In this document: positions 1 to 8,786 of the stretch, piece by piece
Layout: every line of letters begins with the position of its first letter
How positions within the stretch are numbered: position 1 is the stretch's first letter
Source of the DNA: Hyphomonadaceae bacterium
Lineage (GTDB): Bacteria > Pseudomonadota > Alphaproteobacteria > Caulobacterales > Hyphomonadaceae
Assembly (NCBI GenBank): GCA_028285145.1
Contig: JANQQC010000017.1
Location: 1-64,000 of the forward strand
DNA: 64,000 bases
Direction: 5' to 3'
Notes under the pieces: generated by a model
The model's input: only the letters and a program-made list of their open reading frames with translations
Told to the model about the DNA's origin: nothing
The model's database searches: none
Position numbers and translations under genes: made by a program

Positions 1-205
1 TGGAGACAGGGGGCTTGTAGAACACAAGCACAGGCCAAGGCTGAGGCCCGGCGGGACAGCGCGAAACACCGCGGCGTGCGGCAGCACCGGAGCGCGTCAC
101 CTTCAGCGCTCTAAACAAGAACCTCCGACACGCACCGGCGCTGTCGCACGGGCTCTTCATCTTAACCGGACGCTGACAGGCGGGCCGGGTAAGGGTGATG
201 GCGGT
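1..205. other. Window-edge region, possible partial CDS on minus strand
   Basis: No complete gene is visible here. On the minus strand an ATG at 160, 45 bases after the galE stop, opens a frame that stays open to base 1 (53 codons beginning MKSPCDSAGACRRF). It has no convincing Shine-Dalgarno and I do not recognise the product. A second minus frame with a GTG start is also open to the edge, so openness alone proves little in GC-rich DNA. A short hairpin (GCTTGT/ACAAGC) lies near base 13-29. It may be the start of a gene cut by the window, or spacer. Confidence 0.2.
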
Positions 206-1207
206 TTAAACCTTTGCCTTCCGCGCCTGCGCGATCTGATAAAAATTCCAGGCCGTCCGGATAATCGTGTCGACATCAGAGGCCGTCGCCTTGAAGCCCA
301 GTACATCCTTGGCTTTGGAAACGTCGGCGACGAGGGCAGGCGGGTCTCCCGCACGGCGCTCGCCATATTCCAGCGGGATCGGTTTACCGGCTACGCGTTC
401 AATCGCGTCGAGGATTTGACGAACCGACAGGCCTTCGCCCGTGCCAAGATTGAAAGAGCCGCTCGCCCCGCCCTTGAACAGGTGATCCAGCGCGCGGATG
501 TGCCCGGCGGCGAGGTCCTCCACGTGGATGTAGTCGCGAATGCAGGTGCCGTCTGGCGTGTCATAGTCAGTGCCGAAAACGCGGAAGTCATCGATCTCGC
601 CGGCAACGGCCATCAGGGCGCGGGGGATGAGATGGGTCTCCGGCTCATGCTCCTCGCCAATCTCGCCGTCGCGGTCCGCGCCGCAGGCATTGAAGTAGCG
701 AAGGGAGACATGGTTCAAGCCGTAAGCGGTTTCATAGTCGCCGAAGATCTCCTCGATCATCAGCTTGGTGCGGCCATAGGGATTGATCGGAGCCGTGCGC
801 GTGTCTTCGCCGATCATCGCAGTCTCGGGCAGGCCGTAAACCGCTGCGGTTGAGGAGAAGACAATTGTGTCGAGGCCGGTTTCACGCATCGTTTCCAGCA
901 GGCTTAGCGTGCCGCCGACATTGTTGCGGTAGTATTTGGCCGGGTCCTGAACGGACTCGCCGACAAAGAGGTAGGCGGCAAAGTGGATGACGGCGGCGGG
1001 TTTGTGCGTTTCGATCGCTTCTTTCAGGCGGGCGGAATCTTCCAGTTCGCCCTGGACCAGCGGTCCCCATTTGACGGCATGTTCGTGGCCGTATCGTAGA
1101 TTGTCATAGACAACTGGCGTGTAACCGGCCGCTGCGAGCGCCTTGCAGGTGTGGCTTCCAATATAGCCGGCTCCGCCGGTGACCAGGATTGTCTTATTGT
1201 CTGCCAT
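206..1207 (-). CDS. galE: UDP-glucose 4-epimerase GalE
   Basis: Interconverts UDP-glucose and UDP-galactose in the cytoplasm, supplying galactose units for surface polysaccharide. The 333-residue length is normal for bacterial GalE. The NAD-binding Rossmann glycine motif TGGAGYIGS sits at residues 10-18, the SST triad serine region at 118-120, and the catalytic Y144-x-x-x-K148 pair (YGRTK) follows, as in extended SDR enzymes. It lies 51 bases downstream of glmS on the same strand, so the two sugar-nucleotide genes are probably co-transcribed. A galactosyl donor is a plausible need of the exopolysaccharide genes at 6.7-14.5 kb (inference). Related epimerases with other specificities cannot be fully excluded. 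Confidence 0.93.
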   Translation of the reverse strand: MADNKTILVTGGAGYIGSHTCKALAAAGYTPVVYDNLRYGHEHAVKWGPLVQGELEDSARLKEAIETHKPAAVIHFAAYLFVGESVQDPAKYYRNNVGGTLSLLETMRETGLDTIVFSSTAAVYGLPETAMIGEDTRTAPINPYGRTKLMIEEIFGDYETAYGLNHVSLRYFNACGADRDGEIGEEHEPETHLIPRALMAVAGEIDDFRVFGTDYDTPDGTCIRDYIHVEDLAAGHIRALDHLFKGGASGSFNLGTGEGLSVRQILDAIERVAGKPIPLEYGERRAGDPPALVADVSKAKDVLGFKATASDVDTIIRTAWNFYQIAQARKAKV

Positions 1208-1258
1208 TTAGAGCGCGCTCCTTCGTCGGGCTGCCAAACCTGCAAGCCCCGCGCCGGA

Positions 1259-3100
1259 TTACTCCACGGTGACCGACTTGGCGAGGTTGCGTGGCTGGTC
1301 GACATCCGTGCCTTTCTCGACGGCGATATGATACGCGAGCAGCTGCACCGGGATCGCCGTGATCATCGGCGAAATGAACGGGTCGACATCAGGCGTCTGG
1401 ATGACATGGGCCGCCGAGTCGCCAGCTGCATCTGCGCCAGCCGCATCGGTCACGAGAACGACCCGGCCGCGCCGCGCGACGACTTCTTCCAGATTGGAGA
1501 TCGACTTCTCGAACAGCCGGTCGTGAGGCGCGACGAAGATCACAGGCGTTTCATCGTCGACCAACGCGATCGGCCCATGCTTCAACTCTCCGGCCGCATA
1601 GCCTTCGGCGTGAATGTAGCTGATCTCCTTCAGCTTCAGCGCGCCTTCCATCGCAATCGGGAATTGCTGTCCGCGCCCCAGATAAAGAACGTCCCGCGCT
1701 TTCACGAGTTCGCGCGCGAGCTTTTCAATCGGCCGGTCGAGCTGAAGCGTCGAGGCGATCAGGCGCGGCAACTCGTTCAATGCGCCCGACAGGCGTTGCT
1801 CGTCTTCGGCGGTCAACGTGCCTTTGGCGCGGCCGAGGGCGATCGCGGTCGCGGCCAATGCGCAAAGCTGGGCCGTAAACGCTTTGGTCGAAGCCACGCC
1901 AACTTCCGTGCCGGCCAATGTCGGCAGAACAGCATCGACTTCGCGGGCAATCGTCGATGTCGGCACATTGACGATCGCCGCCGTCTTCATGCCGCCATCC
2001 TTGCAGTAGCGAAGCGCGGCGAGCGTGTCGGCCGTTTCGCCTGACTGGGAAACAAACAGAGCAAGGCCGCCGGGCGAAAGAACTGGCTCGCGATAGCGAA
2101 ACTCAGACGCGATATCGATGCTTACGGGAATGCGCGCGATCTGCTCGAACCAGTACTCTGCCACAGCACAGGCATAGTAGGCGGTCCCGCAGGCCACCAT
2201 TTGCACATTGGTAATGGCGGCAAGATCCAGCGCCTCGGTCGCATTTCCGGGCAGAGATACTTCGCGCGTCAGCCCGTCGAGATAGGCACCAATCGTTCGG
2301 GCCGTTGCTTCGGGCTGCTCGAAGATTTCCTTCTGCATGAAGTGGCGATAATTGCCCTTCTCGACGCTGGAACCCATTGCCTGAACGATCGTTTCCGGGC
2401 GGCGAACCGATGCGCCAGTCTTGTCGAAAATCTCGTAGCCATTTCGCGTAATGGCGCACCAGTCATCCTCTTCGAGGTAGACCACGCGATCAGTAAAAGG
2501 GGCGACGGCGAGGGCATCGGAACCGAGATACATGGAGCCGTCCCCCACGCCGATGACAAGCGGGCTGCCACGGCGGGCACCAAGCATCAGATCCTCTTCG
2601 CCATCGACAAGAACGGCAAGTGCAAAGGCTCCTACGAGACGGTCGAGTGCCGCCGAAAAGGCCGACTTGGCGGCGTCCGCGCCCGTTTGGCCCTTCAGGC
2701 CGGATGCGATGAGGTGAGCAACCGTTTCAGTGTCGGTGTCTGTCTCAAAGGTGAAATCGGCTTCAAGCTCTGCCCGCAGAGGCCGGAAATTCTCGATAAT
2801 GCCGTTATGGACGAGCGTGACCGGTCCGCTGCTGTGTGGATGGGCATTGCCCTCAGTTGCCGCGCCGTGCGTGGCCCAGCGGGTATGACCAATGCCCGAG
2901 CGCCCCGAGATCGGGTCCGCCTTCAGAGCCGCGTCGAGATTGGCCAGTTTACCCGCGGCGCGGCGGCGATCAATCTCGCCGTCCGCTCCGATGACGGCCA
3001 CACCGGCGCTGTCATATCCCCGATATTCCAGTCTCCGCAGGGATTCCAGCAGGTCCGGAACGATGTTCCGGTCGCCAAGGATGCCGATAATGCCGCACAT
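1259..3100 (-). CDS. glmS: Glucosamine-6-phosphate synthase GlmS
   Basis: Glutamine--fructose-6-phosphate aminotransferase (isomerising), the first step to UDP-GlcNAc for peptidoglycan and lipid A. The start is set at 3100 because it gives MCGIIGI: Cys2 becomes the N-terminal nucleophile of the class II glutaminase domain after Met removal, and the longer upstream frame would bury it. The resulting 613 residues match the family (about 609). The glutaminase domain occupies roughly 1-220, followed by two SIS sugar-isomerase domains. The C-terminus PRNLAKSVTVE is the family signature, with the conserved lysine. galE follows directly. I saw no glmS ribozyme in the 195-base region between this start and the divergent gene at 3299. 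Confidence 0.96.
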   Translation of the reverse strand: MCGIIGILGDRNIVPDLLESLRRLEYRGYDSAGVAVIGADGEIDRRRAAGKLANLDAALKADPISGRSGIGHTRWATHGAATEGNAHPHSSGPVTLVHNGIIENFRPLRAELEADFTFETDTDTETVAHLIASGLKGQTGADAAKSAFSAALDRLVGAFALAVLVDGEEDLMLGARRGSPLVIGVGDGSMYLGSDALAVAPFTDRVVYLEEDDWCAITRNGYEIFDKTGASVRRPETIVQAMGSSVEKGNYRHFMQKEIFEQPEATARTIGAYLDGLTREVSLPGNATEALDLAAITNVQMVACGTAYYACAVAEYWFEQIARIPVSIDIASEFRYREPVLSPGGLALFVSQSGETADTLAALRYCKDGGMKTAAIVNVPTSTIAREVDAVLPTLAGTEVGVASTKAFTAQLCALAATAIALGRAKGTLTAEDEQRLSGALNELPRLIASTLQLDRPIEKLARELVKARDVLYLGRGQQFPIAMEGALKLKEISYIHAEGYAAGELKHGPIALVDDETPVIFVAPHDRLFEKSISNLEEVVARRGRVVLVTDAAGADAAGDSAAHVIQTPDVDPFISPMITAIPVQLLAYHIAVEKGTDVDQPRNLAKSVTVE

Positions 3101-3298
3101 GCACGCTCTCCGATACTTTGGTCTTTCAGGCGCATAAGGGGGGAATGCGGCCACGTCATCGCAAAAACAGTTTCTGTTTGTGACGCGGCTATTTGGTCAC
3201 GCTCCATGCGAAAAGCCCGGATGGTTAATGCGTAGTTAATGACAAATTCGCCCGCCCGGTTTAGCAATCGCGGTTGGTTAAGCTCCTGAGGATGCGTG

Positions 3299-5176
3299 AT
3301 GCGCTGTATCAGATGCAAAAACAAAGTCGCGCCCGGGCCGGAGCGGTGTCCTCATTGCGATGGACCGCTGGAGCTTGGTTTTGGCGATGTCGCCCGGTGG
3401 ACTCTGATTGGCATTATCCGTCGCCTGCGGTCAGGTGGGCTGTCGGCTCTGTCCGTCGTCGCGGTAGCATTTGGCATCGTTCTGGTCGGGGTCATGGGTG
3501 TCCGGGCTATCTCTGGCGGCGGGGACGAGCCGGTTTCCACCATCGCCCAGATGCGTCCGGCTGACGTGCCAGCGGCAACGGCGGTCACGGCCATCACTGC
3601 GCCCAGCGGAGAGGTTGAGCCATGGCTTCAGGTGCTTGGCGGTGCCGACACCGAGATTGCGACCGGCATTGCCGCCTCTGCCTCAGGTGAGATTGTGTTT
3701 GTCGGGCGCTCAGAGAGCCGGGACTTTGCTTCTCTTTCAGACGCGCTGTTTGTCCGCACCGATGAGAGCGGGGTCGTCCTGTCACGCGCCGTTATCGGTG
3801 GCCTCGGACAGTCCGGTGCGTCCGATGTCGCGATTGGCCGGGATGGTGCGATTTACGTGGTCGGCCGCGATGGTCCCTCGCTCAGCCTCGTGCGGCTCGA
3901 TGAGCGCGGTGAAATGCTGTGGGGCGCGGCGTTGCCGGCCGGCGAGGGTGGTGCTGATCCTGTCGTGTCCGCCATATCGAATACGGGCCTGATCGCAGCG
4001 AGCGTTGCAGAAGTGTCCGACACAGTTCTCCTCGCCCGGTTCGACGAAGCCGGCCGCGAGCTTTGGCAGCGAGAGATTGTTGCGGTTGGGCTGAAAGGGC
4101 GGATTGCTCTCGCCAATGCGCCGGCTGGCGGGGCCTACCTTGCGATCAACGCAAGTGAGACCGGCGTTGATCTTCCTGTTCCGATTCTGATTCGGCTCGA
4201 TGAGCACGGGGATGAGCTCTGGCGGCATGCCTTCGATGAGCGTCCCCTCGGAGAGATCGACGATATCGCCGGGACCCTTGATGGCGCACTCTACGTCTCC
4301 GGGCAAACCGCCGTTCCATCCGCGACCCCGCTATCAACGCCATGGCTGGGCAGGCTGTCCGCAGATGGTGTGATGGACTGGGAGGCCGATCTCATGGCCG
4401 ATCCGGTCTATGGGCCTGTTTTCATCGATGCGTCTGCGGCACATGGGGTTCACCTCATGGCGGCTGGCCCGTCCGCTTTTCCCGATGGCCGAGATGTCTG
4501 GATTTCACGGATCGACCGGCAGGGAGACTTGCTGTGGACGACGCTTCTTGAGAGTGCAGACAGCGAGTCTCTGACAGGCTTTGTTGTTGCCCCGGATGGT
4601 GATCTTCTGATTTCGGGAGGTGTTGCGCCATCTGTCGGAGCCTCCTCGGACATTCTCATGCTGCGTGTTGCGGCGGGCGGTGTCCCGCCATTGGGCATGA
4701 AGATGGTCGAACCGCCCCAGGTCGATTTTGGTCCGGTGGCCGCATCGGCTGAGATCGTGTCACCATTGTCCCCCGTAGATGCGCCCGCACCAGTTGTTGA
4801 TGCGACCTATAACGAAACGGACGCGGTCGTGATGGATGCCGCAGCTCGGGAGCCTGATGTCTTCGAGGGCGGTCTGCCTCCAAGCCCGGTGTCTCGCTCT
4901 GCTCCGGCTGGGTCATCTATCGAACCAGTGCTGGGGGCTGAAGAGGTCTCTCTGGAAGCCGTTGAGCCTGTGACGCCGCCAACTACATTTGCCTGCACAT
5001 TCCGGTGCCGAACGGCTGGAGATGACGCTGTGAAGTATCCCGTGACGCAGACCTATTCACGTCGTGGGATCGCCGATCCGTTGCTGTTTGCGTTGGAAGT
5101 GCAATCAGAAGGCGCGCTCGTCTGCCGTGAGTCGGGCGGCCTTCTTGAGGCCAAGCTACCACCCACCTGCCAGTAG
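3299..5176 (+). CDS. Zinc-ribbon, membrane-anchored beta-propeller-like protein
   Basis: Function unknown; 625 residues. The N-terminus carries a zinc-ribbon pattern with paired cysteines at residues 3/6 and 17/20 (CIRC and CPHC). One strong hydrophobic segment follows at about 47-70, predicting a cytoplasmic ribbon and a periplasmic bulk. The periplasmic part repeats a blade-like pattern of the type LVRLDERGEMLW (also ARFDEAGRELW, IRLDEHGDELW, SRIDRQGDLLW), as in PQQ-like or SBBP-type propellers. A Pro/Ala-rich linker leads to a C-terminal block of about 65 residues with four cysteines. ATG 3299 is preferred over the adjacent GTG 3296 because the GAGG at 3287-3291 is better spaced. It is a single gene, divergent from glmS and convergent with the next gene. 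Confidence 0.75.
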   Translation: MRCIRCKNKVAPGPERCPHCDGPLELGFGDVARWTLIGIIRRLRSGGLSALSVVAVAFGIVLVGVMGVRAISGGGDEPVSTIAQMRPADVPAATAVTAITAPSGEVEPWLQVLGGADTEIATGIAASASGEIVFVGRSESRDFASLSDALFVRTDESGVVLSRAVIGGLGQSGASDVAIGRDGAIYVVGRDGPSLSLVRLDERGEMLWGAALPAGEGGADPVVSAISNTGLIAASVAEVSDTVLLARFDEAGRELWQREIVAVGLKGRIALANAPAGGAYLAINASETGVDLPVPILIRLDEHGDELWRHAFDERPLGEIDDIAGTLDGALYVSGQTAVPSATPLSTPWLGRLSADGVMDWEADLMADPVYGPVFIDASAAHGVHLMAAGPSAFPDGRDVWISRIDRQGDLLWTTLLESADSESLTGFVVAPDGDLLISGGVAPSVGASSDILMLRVAAGGVPPLGMKMVEPPQVDFGPVAASAEIVSPLSPVDAPAPVVDATYNETDAVVMDAAAREPDVFEGGLPPSPVSRSAPAGSSIEPVLGAEEVSLEAVEPVTPPTTFACTFRCRTAGDDAVKYPVTQTYSRRGIADPLLFALEVQSEGALVCRESGGLLEAKLPPTCQ

Positions 5177-5182
5177 GGCTCT

Positions 5183-5551
5183 CTAGGAGTACTTCATCCG
5201 ACGCTCGCTTACCTTGTAGGAGGCGCGGTCGTAGAGCATGTCGATTAGCTGATTTGCGGTCTTGCCCCGAACATCCACCGCAGTCGCCAGATTGTTCTCT
5301 TTCAGGACGCGCTTGATCTGGGAGACTTTCATGGGTGCGTAGAGTGCGTAGAAGTGCGCCTTATCCTGCTCAGCGGCGACGATGAATGGGTTGGTCACTG
5401 CATCTGCGTCCCCTGAGTCGAAGACGACTGATCCACCAAGCGCCTTCACAAGGCGGCTCGCCAGTTCGGGGTTCGCGCGAACTTCGTTCCGCAGTTCGTC
5501 AAAGAAGCGGTCGAGATACTCGACCGGGTCTAACTTCTCATTCTTGGCCAT
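5183..5551 (-). CDS. Small protein coupled to ParA, SAP/HeH-like C-terminus
   Basis: A 122-residue protein with no family I can name. Its ATG lies inside the end of the upstream parA-like gene (22-base overlap), so the two are translationally coupled and probably act together. The N-terminal half is helical and acidic (EYLDRFFDELRNEV). The C-terminal part, about residues 73-110, contains VSQIKRVLKENNL and VRGKTANQLIDMLYDR, which resembles the helix-extended-helix pattern of SAP, LEM or Rho-N domains that often bind DNA. In classical par operons the gene after parA encodes the centromere-binding protein, but this is far too short for ParB and lacks an obvious ParB motif. DNA binding and a role as ParA partner are inference. 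Confidence 0.7.
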   Translation of the reverse strand: MAKNEKLDPVEYLDRFFDELRNEVRANPELASRLVKALGGSVVFDSGDADAVTNPFIVAAEQDKAHFYALYAPMKVSQIKRVLKENNLATAVDVRGKTANQLIDMLYDRASYKVSERRMKYS

Positions 5552-6450
5552 GACACACCTGTACGAGCACCTGCGAATTCGGCAAAGCGCTCGGCAAGCC
5601 TGTGCACATCACCAGAAACCCCGCCATACTTGCCCTTGAACGTGTTGTAGCTATCGGGCGCGGCGCGGTCCATCGCCTTAAGGACGTGGATGGATTCCGG
5701 AATGGTCGGCCCAAAGGCGCGATCCTTCAGATAGATTTCCCGAAGTTCGGCCTGCACCTGTCGCGCATAGGAGGAGTTGCGAAAGCGCGTCACGACGACG
5801 AAGTTCCGCTCTGCAAGATCCTTGGACACGTTATCCACCGTCCATTGAGAGAACTGCTTGGTGCCCCAGGTCGAAACGGCATCGGCAATGGTTGGCGTGA
5901 TAAAAAGATTGGCGAGCGAAAGTCCGGCGCGCGCGAGGGGAGAAAGGTGTGGCGGGCAGTCGAGCAGGACGACATCATAAAGAGGAAGCACCGGATCAAG
6001 CGCCTCTCTCATGTGATCACCGAGAGCCTTGGCCAGCGTCGAAGGTGTGCCGTTGTTAGAGTACCAGTCTTCTTCGAGGCTTAGTTCGTTGAGACGCAGC
6101 TGGGGATGCGCGGGCAGGGCGGCCACCCAGCCAAGGCGCTCATCCTTTTCCTCAGCGACCCGAAGCTCTTCCAGTGTCACAGCATTGGGCATGATGAAGG
6201 GGCCAGCGGCCGGAGGTTCGCGATCGACAAACTGCTTCAAGAAGTGGTGGGCACCCTTGCCTTGATCGGATGCCATCTGGACGCCGCGCTCGGTGAGTAG
6301 CATCTGGCTGGAGTTTGCCTGGGCGTCGAGATCGATCACGAGCACGGTCAGACCGAAATAGTAAGCGAGGCCATCGGCCAGCATCACAGTCGTCGTCGAT
6401 TTTCCAACGCCCCCCTTCAGGTTGGCGATGGCTGTAATCAGTGCGGTCAT
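5530..6450 (-). CDS. ParA/MinD-family ATPase (orphan, chromosomal)
   Basis: P-loop ATPase of the ParA/Soj family, 306 residues, normally forming dynamic gradients on the nucleoid or membrane to position cargo. Starting at 6450 (MTALITAIANLKGG) puts the deviant Walker A motif KGGVGKST at residues 12-19. A longer frame upstream adds 29 unrelated residues and lacks this support, whereas AGGAAAG precedes 6450. Walker A' (VLVIDLDAQANSS) and VVLLDCPPHLS (Walker B) are visible. It is not the canonical chromosome parAB, which normally sits with gidB/gidA and a full ParB. The overlapping 122-residue partner and the inverted repeats upstream suggest a self-contained positioning system, perhaps for plasmid-derived DNA or a surface machine (inference). 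Confidence 0.88.
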   Translation of the reverse strand: MTALITAIANLKGGVGKSTTTVMLADGLAYYFGLTVLVIDLDAQANSSQMLLTERGVQMASDQGKGAHHFLKQFVDREPPAAGPFIMPNAVTLEELRVAEEKDERLGWVAALPAHPQLRLNELSLEEDWYSNNGTPSTLAKALGDHMREALDPVLPLYDVVLLDCPPHLSPLARAGLSLANLFITPTIADAVSTWGTKQFSQWTVDNVSKDLAERNFVVVTRFRNSSYARQVQAELREIYLKDRAFGPTIPESIHVLKAMDRAAPDSYNTFKGKYGGVSGDVHRLAERFAEFAGARTGVSWPRMRS

Positions 6451-6498
6451 GGAATCTTTCCTGCAGGGTTCGCACCCTGACAAGGCCTGGTTGCGGTG

Positions 6499-6577
6499 AA
6501 TTTGGGACGGGACGAGCCCATGAGGATCGATTCCCAAATTAGACCATGGTGAGTTGTGACCTCAACTCCCAAGTTGA
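6499..6577. promoter_or_regulatory. Inverted repeats upstream of the parA-like gene
   Basis: A 9-base perfect inverted repeat, AATTTGGGA at 6499-6507 and TCCCAAATT at 6532-6540, lies 49-90 bases upstream of the ATPase start. Immediately beyond it are overlapping dyads: GAGTTG 6551-6556 with CAACTC 6563-6568, and TCAACT 6562-6567 with AGTTGA 6572-6577. Such clustered dyads upstream of par operons commonly serve as autoregulatory operators or centromere-like sites. That role here is inferred. Confidence 0.5.
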
Positions 6578-6723
6578 TGAATAAGTGTGGAGCGTGGGCA
6601 TAGGGCAACGATGAGGTCGACCGATTGTGTCGCCGGACTGCACTGGCCGACTTCTTGCACATTGCGGGCGTAAAAGAACTCTAGATAATGGTGGCTCTCG
6701 GAGCCCCTCGGCGAGACCGATTG

Positions 6724-7665
6724 ATGACGACGCTCACCATCTGCATTCCCAGCTTCAAGCGGAACCTCCAGCTGAAAGCTCTGCTCGTCGCGCTGCAGGA
6801 GCAGGAACACCCCTCTTCGGAGGTCGATGTGGAGATTCTGGTCGTCGACAATAATCCCGATGGGCGCGCAAGGCAGGTGACCGATACCGCCCCTGCACCA
6901 CGCTACACCGTCGGCTACCATCACGAGACGCGGCCCGGAGTGGCCTATGTGCGCAACAGCGCTCTGGAGAAGTGCGCGGATCGCGATTTTCTGGTCTTCA
7001 TCGATGATGACGAGATTCCGGCTCAAGGCTGGTTGAAGGCCTTGTGGGCGCGACGGTCAGAGAGTGGCGCGGATGCTGTCTTCGGATCTGTGGAAGCGCG
7101 ATATGCCGAAGGTGTTCCCGGCTGGGTCTTGAGGGGCGATTTCCACTCAAAGCTACAATTGGTTGACGGGCCGCGGGATAAACCGGGCGCGACAGATAAC
7201 TGCCTGATTGACCTCAACACGGTGCGCCGGCTGGGGCTGAGTTTCGATCCTGGACTGTCTATGGTGGGCGGGGAGGATACGCTGTTCTTCGACGCCATGC
7301 TCAACCGTGGTGCCGTGTTCGCGGATGCGGCAGGCGCGGTTGCCTATGAGTGCGTCCCGACAGAACGTGCGACGCTGGGATGGCTCACCACGCGCTGGCG
7401 ACGGACCGGGTACACGGATGCGTTGATGATCTCAAAGCGACGGCCGAATTGGGCGCGCCGTCCTGTCGCGCTTGCGGAAGGGCTGGTCCGACTGGGTGTG
7501 GGAGGCCTGTTATCGGCGGCGGCCTTTGCCGTGAGCGGGTTTCGGATGCATGAGCGTGTGGGGCGTTTTCTTTATACATTTCAACGCGGTCGAGGCATGA
7601 TGGCCTTCAGCCTCGACAAGCCGATCGAAGAGTATGCCCGCACCGCGCCGGCGGCAGGATCCTGA
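6724..7665 (+). CDS. Glycosyltransferase family 2 (exopolysaccharide)
   Basis: A GT-A fold family 2 glycosyltransferase of 313 residues. The start at 6724 gives MTTLTICIPSFKRN, the usual beginning of the family; an earlier in-frame ATG at 6688 adds 12 atypical residues. The nucleotide-sugar segment ILVVDNNPD, the RNSAL segment and the FIDDDE motif (DXD metal/UDP site) are all seen. A C-terminal hydrophobic stretch (LGVGGLLSAAAFAV) suggests membrane association. The next glycosyltransferase begins 4 bases after the stop, so the pair is co-translated. Sugar donor and acceptor cannot be read from sequence. It likely builds the repeat unit exported by the Wza/Wzc-like proteins downstream. Confidence 0.88.
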   Translation: MTTLTICIPSFKRNLQLKALLVALQEQEHPSSEVDVEILVVDNNPDGRARQVTDTAPAPRYTVGYHHETRPGVAYVRNSALEKCADRDFLVFIDDDEIPAQGWLKALWARRSESGADAVFGSVEARYAEGVPGWVLRGDFHSKLQLVDGPRDKPGATDNCLIDLNTVRRLGLSFDPGLSMVGGEDTLFFDAMLNRGAVFADAAGAVAYECVPTERATLGWLTTRWRRTGYTDALMISKRRPNWARRPVALAEGLVRLGVGGLLSAAAFAVSGFRMHERVGRFLYTFQRGRGMMAFSLDKPIEEYARTAPAAGS

Positions 7666-7669
7666 CAGT

Positions 7670-8647
7670 ATGACCGGTAAGCCCAGCCCGAAGCCGGACT
7701 CATGGCCGAGGATTACGGTCATTATCGCGGCCTACAACGCTGCAGATACGATCGGACCGGCGGTAAGGTCTGCTTTGTCGCAGACTATCCCTGCACATGT
7801 GATCGTCGTCGACGATGCCTCTTCAGACCATACCGTGGACGCGGCCTGGGCTACTGATGATGGAGCGGGGCGGTTGGCTGTACTGGTTCAGCCGGAAAAT
7901 CGGGGCCCGGCCGCCGCGCGAAACCGAGCGCTGGACGCAGTTCCGGAGGGCTGGGTCACGATCCTTGATGCTGACGACCAGATGGATCCCGATCGCCTGC
8001 GGCGATTGCTGAGCGTGGCGTGGGTGAACAATTGGGACTTTGCAGGGGATGACCTTTTGAGGCTGACCAACTGGGATCGGCGCGATCAGGCCGTCCGTCA
8101 CTGGAAAGACAATGATTTCGGGGAGATAGAGCTCAGTCTTGAGCGGTTTGTGGACGAGAATGACCCTGGTCAGACCGGCCATGGACGAGAGCTTGGTTTT
8201 TTGAAGCCTGTAATGCAGCTGCGCTTTTTGAACGAGAAGGGTCTGCGCTATGACGAAAACCTGCGGCTCGGTGAGGACTTTGTTCTCTACGCGGCAGCAC
8301 TGGCGGAGGGCGCACGCTTCGGCCTTGTTGATCCGCTTGGCTATTATGCCTTCGATACTCCGGGTTCACTGAGCAAGAGCCACAGCGCGACAGATCTGCG
8401 CAATTTTCACCGTGCGGTCCGAAACCTGGCCATCCGCCCGAACCTGCCCGCAGGCGGACAAATGGCGCTGCGCCGCCAACAGTTTCTCTCGCATAAACGG
8501 TGGGCCTGGGCGCGCCAGATCGAAGCTGTCCGCCGTAAGGATGTGCTCGACTTTCTCGGGGCCTTTTTCGCGCCGCCGGGCGTAATCTTCGATTTAATCG
8601 GGCAGTTGTTCGGGCACTTCTCCAGGGTCTACAAAAAGGCCCGCTAG
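7670..8647 (+). CDS. Glycosyltransferase family 2 (exopolysaccharide)
   Basis: Second GT2 enzyme, 325 residues from ATG 7670 (an upstream in-frame ATG at 7634 overlaps the previous gene and lacks support; AGGAT precedes 7670). The start region reads ITVIIAAYNAADTI, with VVDDASSDHT and the ILDADDQ metal-binding motif typical of family 2. The RNRAL segment is also present. The C-terminal third is rich in Arg/Lys and ends with a hydrophobic patch. Only 4 bases separate it from the previous transferase, suggesting sequential additions to one glycan. It closely resembles glycosyltransferases placed in succinoglycan-type loci, but the specific sugar is unknown. Confidence 0.88.
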   Translation: MTGKPSPKPDSWPRITVIIAAYNAADTIGPAVRSALSQTIPAHVIVVDDASSDHTVDAAWATDDGAGRLAVLVQPENRGPAAARNRALDAVPEGWVTILDADDQMDPDRLRRLLSVAWVNNWDFAGDDLLRLTNWDRRDQAVRHWKDNDFGEIELSLERFVDENDPGQTGHGRELGFLKPVMQLRFLNEKGLRYDENLRLGEDFVLYAAALAEGARFGLVDPLGYYAFDTPGSLSKSHSATDLRNFHRAVRNLAIRPNLPAGGQMALRRQQFLSHKRWAWARQIEAVRRKDVLDFLGAFFAPPGVIFDLIGQLFGHFSRVYKKAR

Positions 8648-8786
8648 TCGCCGTTTTTGCCCTCAATCGTGCATGATTGGATGAAGCGGAACGGTTTTTG
8701 CTTACATTCACGCAAGTTATGTATCGTCGAACGCGCTTGTGTGGATAAATAGCCTTCGAACGGGTTCGGGCGTGTAGAGTTTGTGA

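Noticed and set aside
1..160. RNase P, SRP or tmRNA gene at the left edge
   Set aside because: I looked for the conserved cores of these RNAs and found none; only a short hairpin is present.
2201..3235. A 344-codon open frame on the plus strand opposite glmS
   Set aside because: It is antisense to a clear GlmS coding sequence; high GC creates long spurious frames and the translation shows no domain.
3101..3298. A glmS ribozyme upstream of glmS
   Set aside because: That ribozyme is a Gram-positive feature, and I saw no matching core in this leader.
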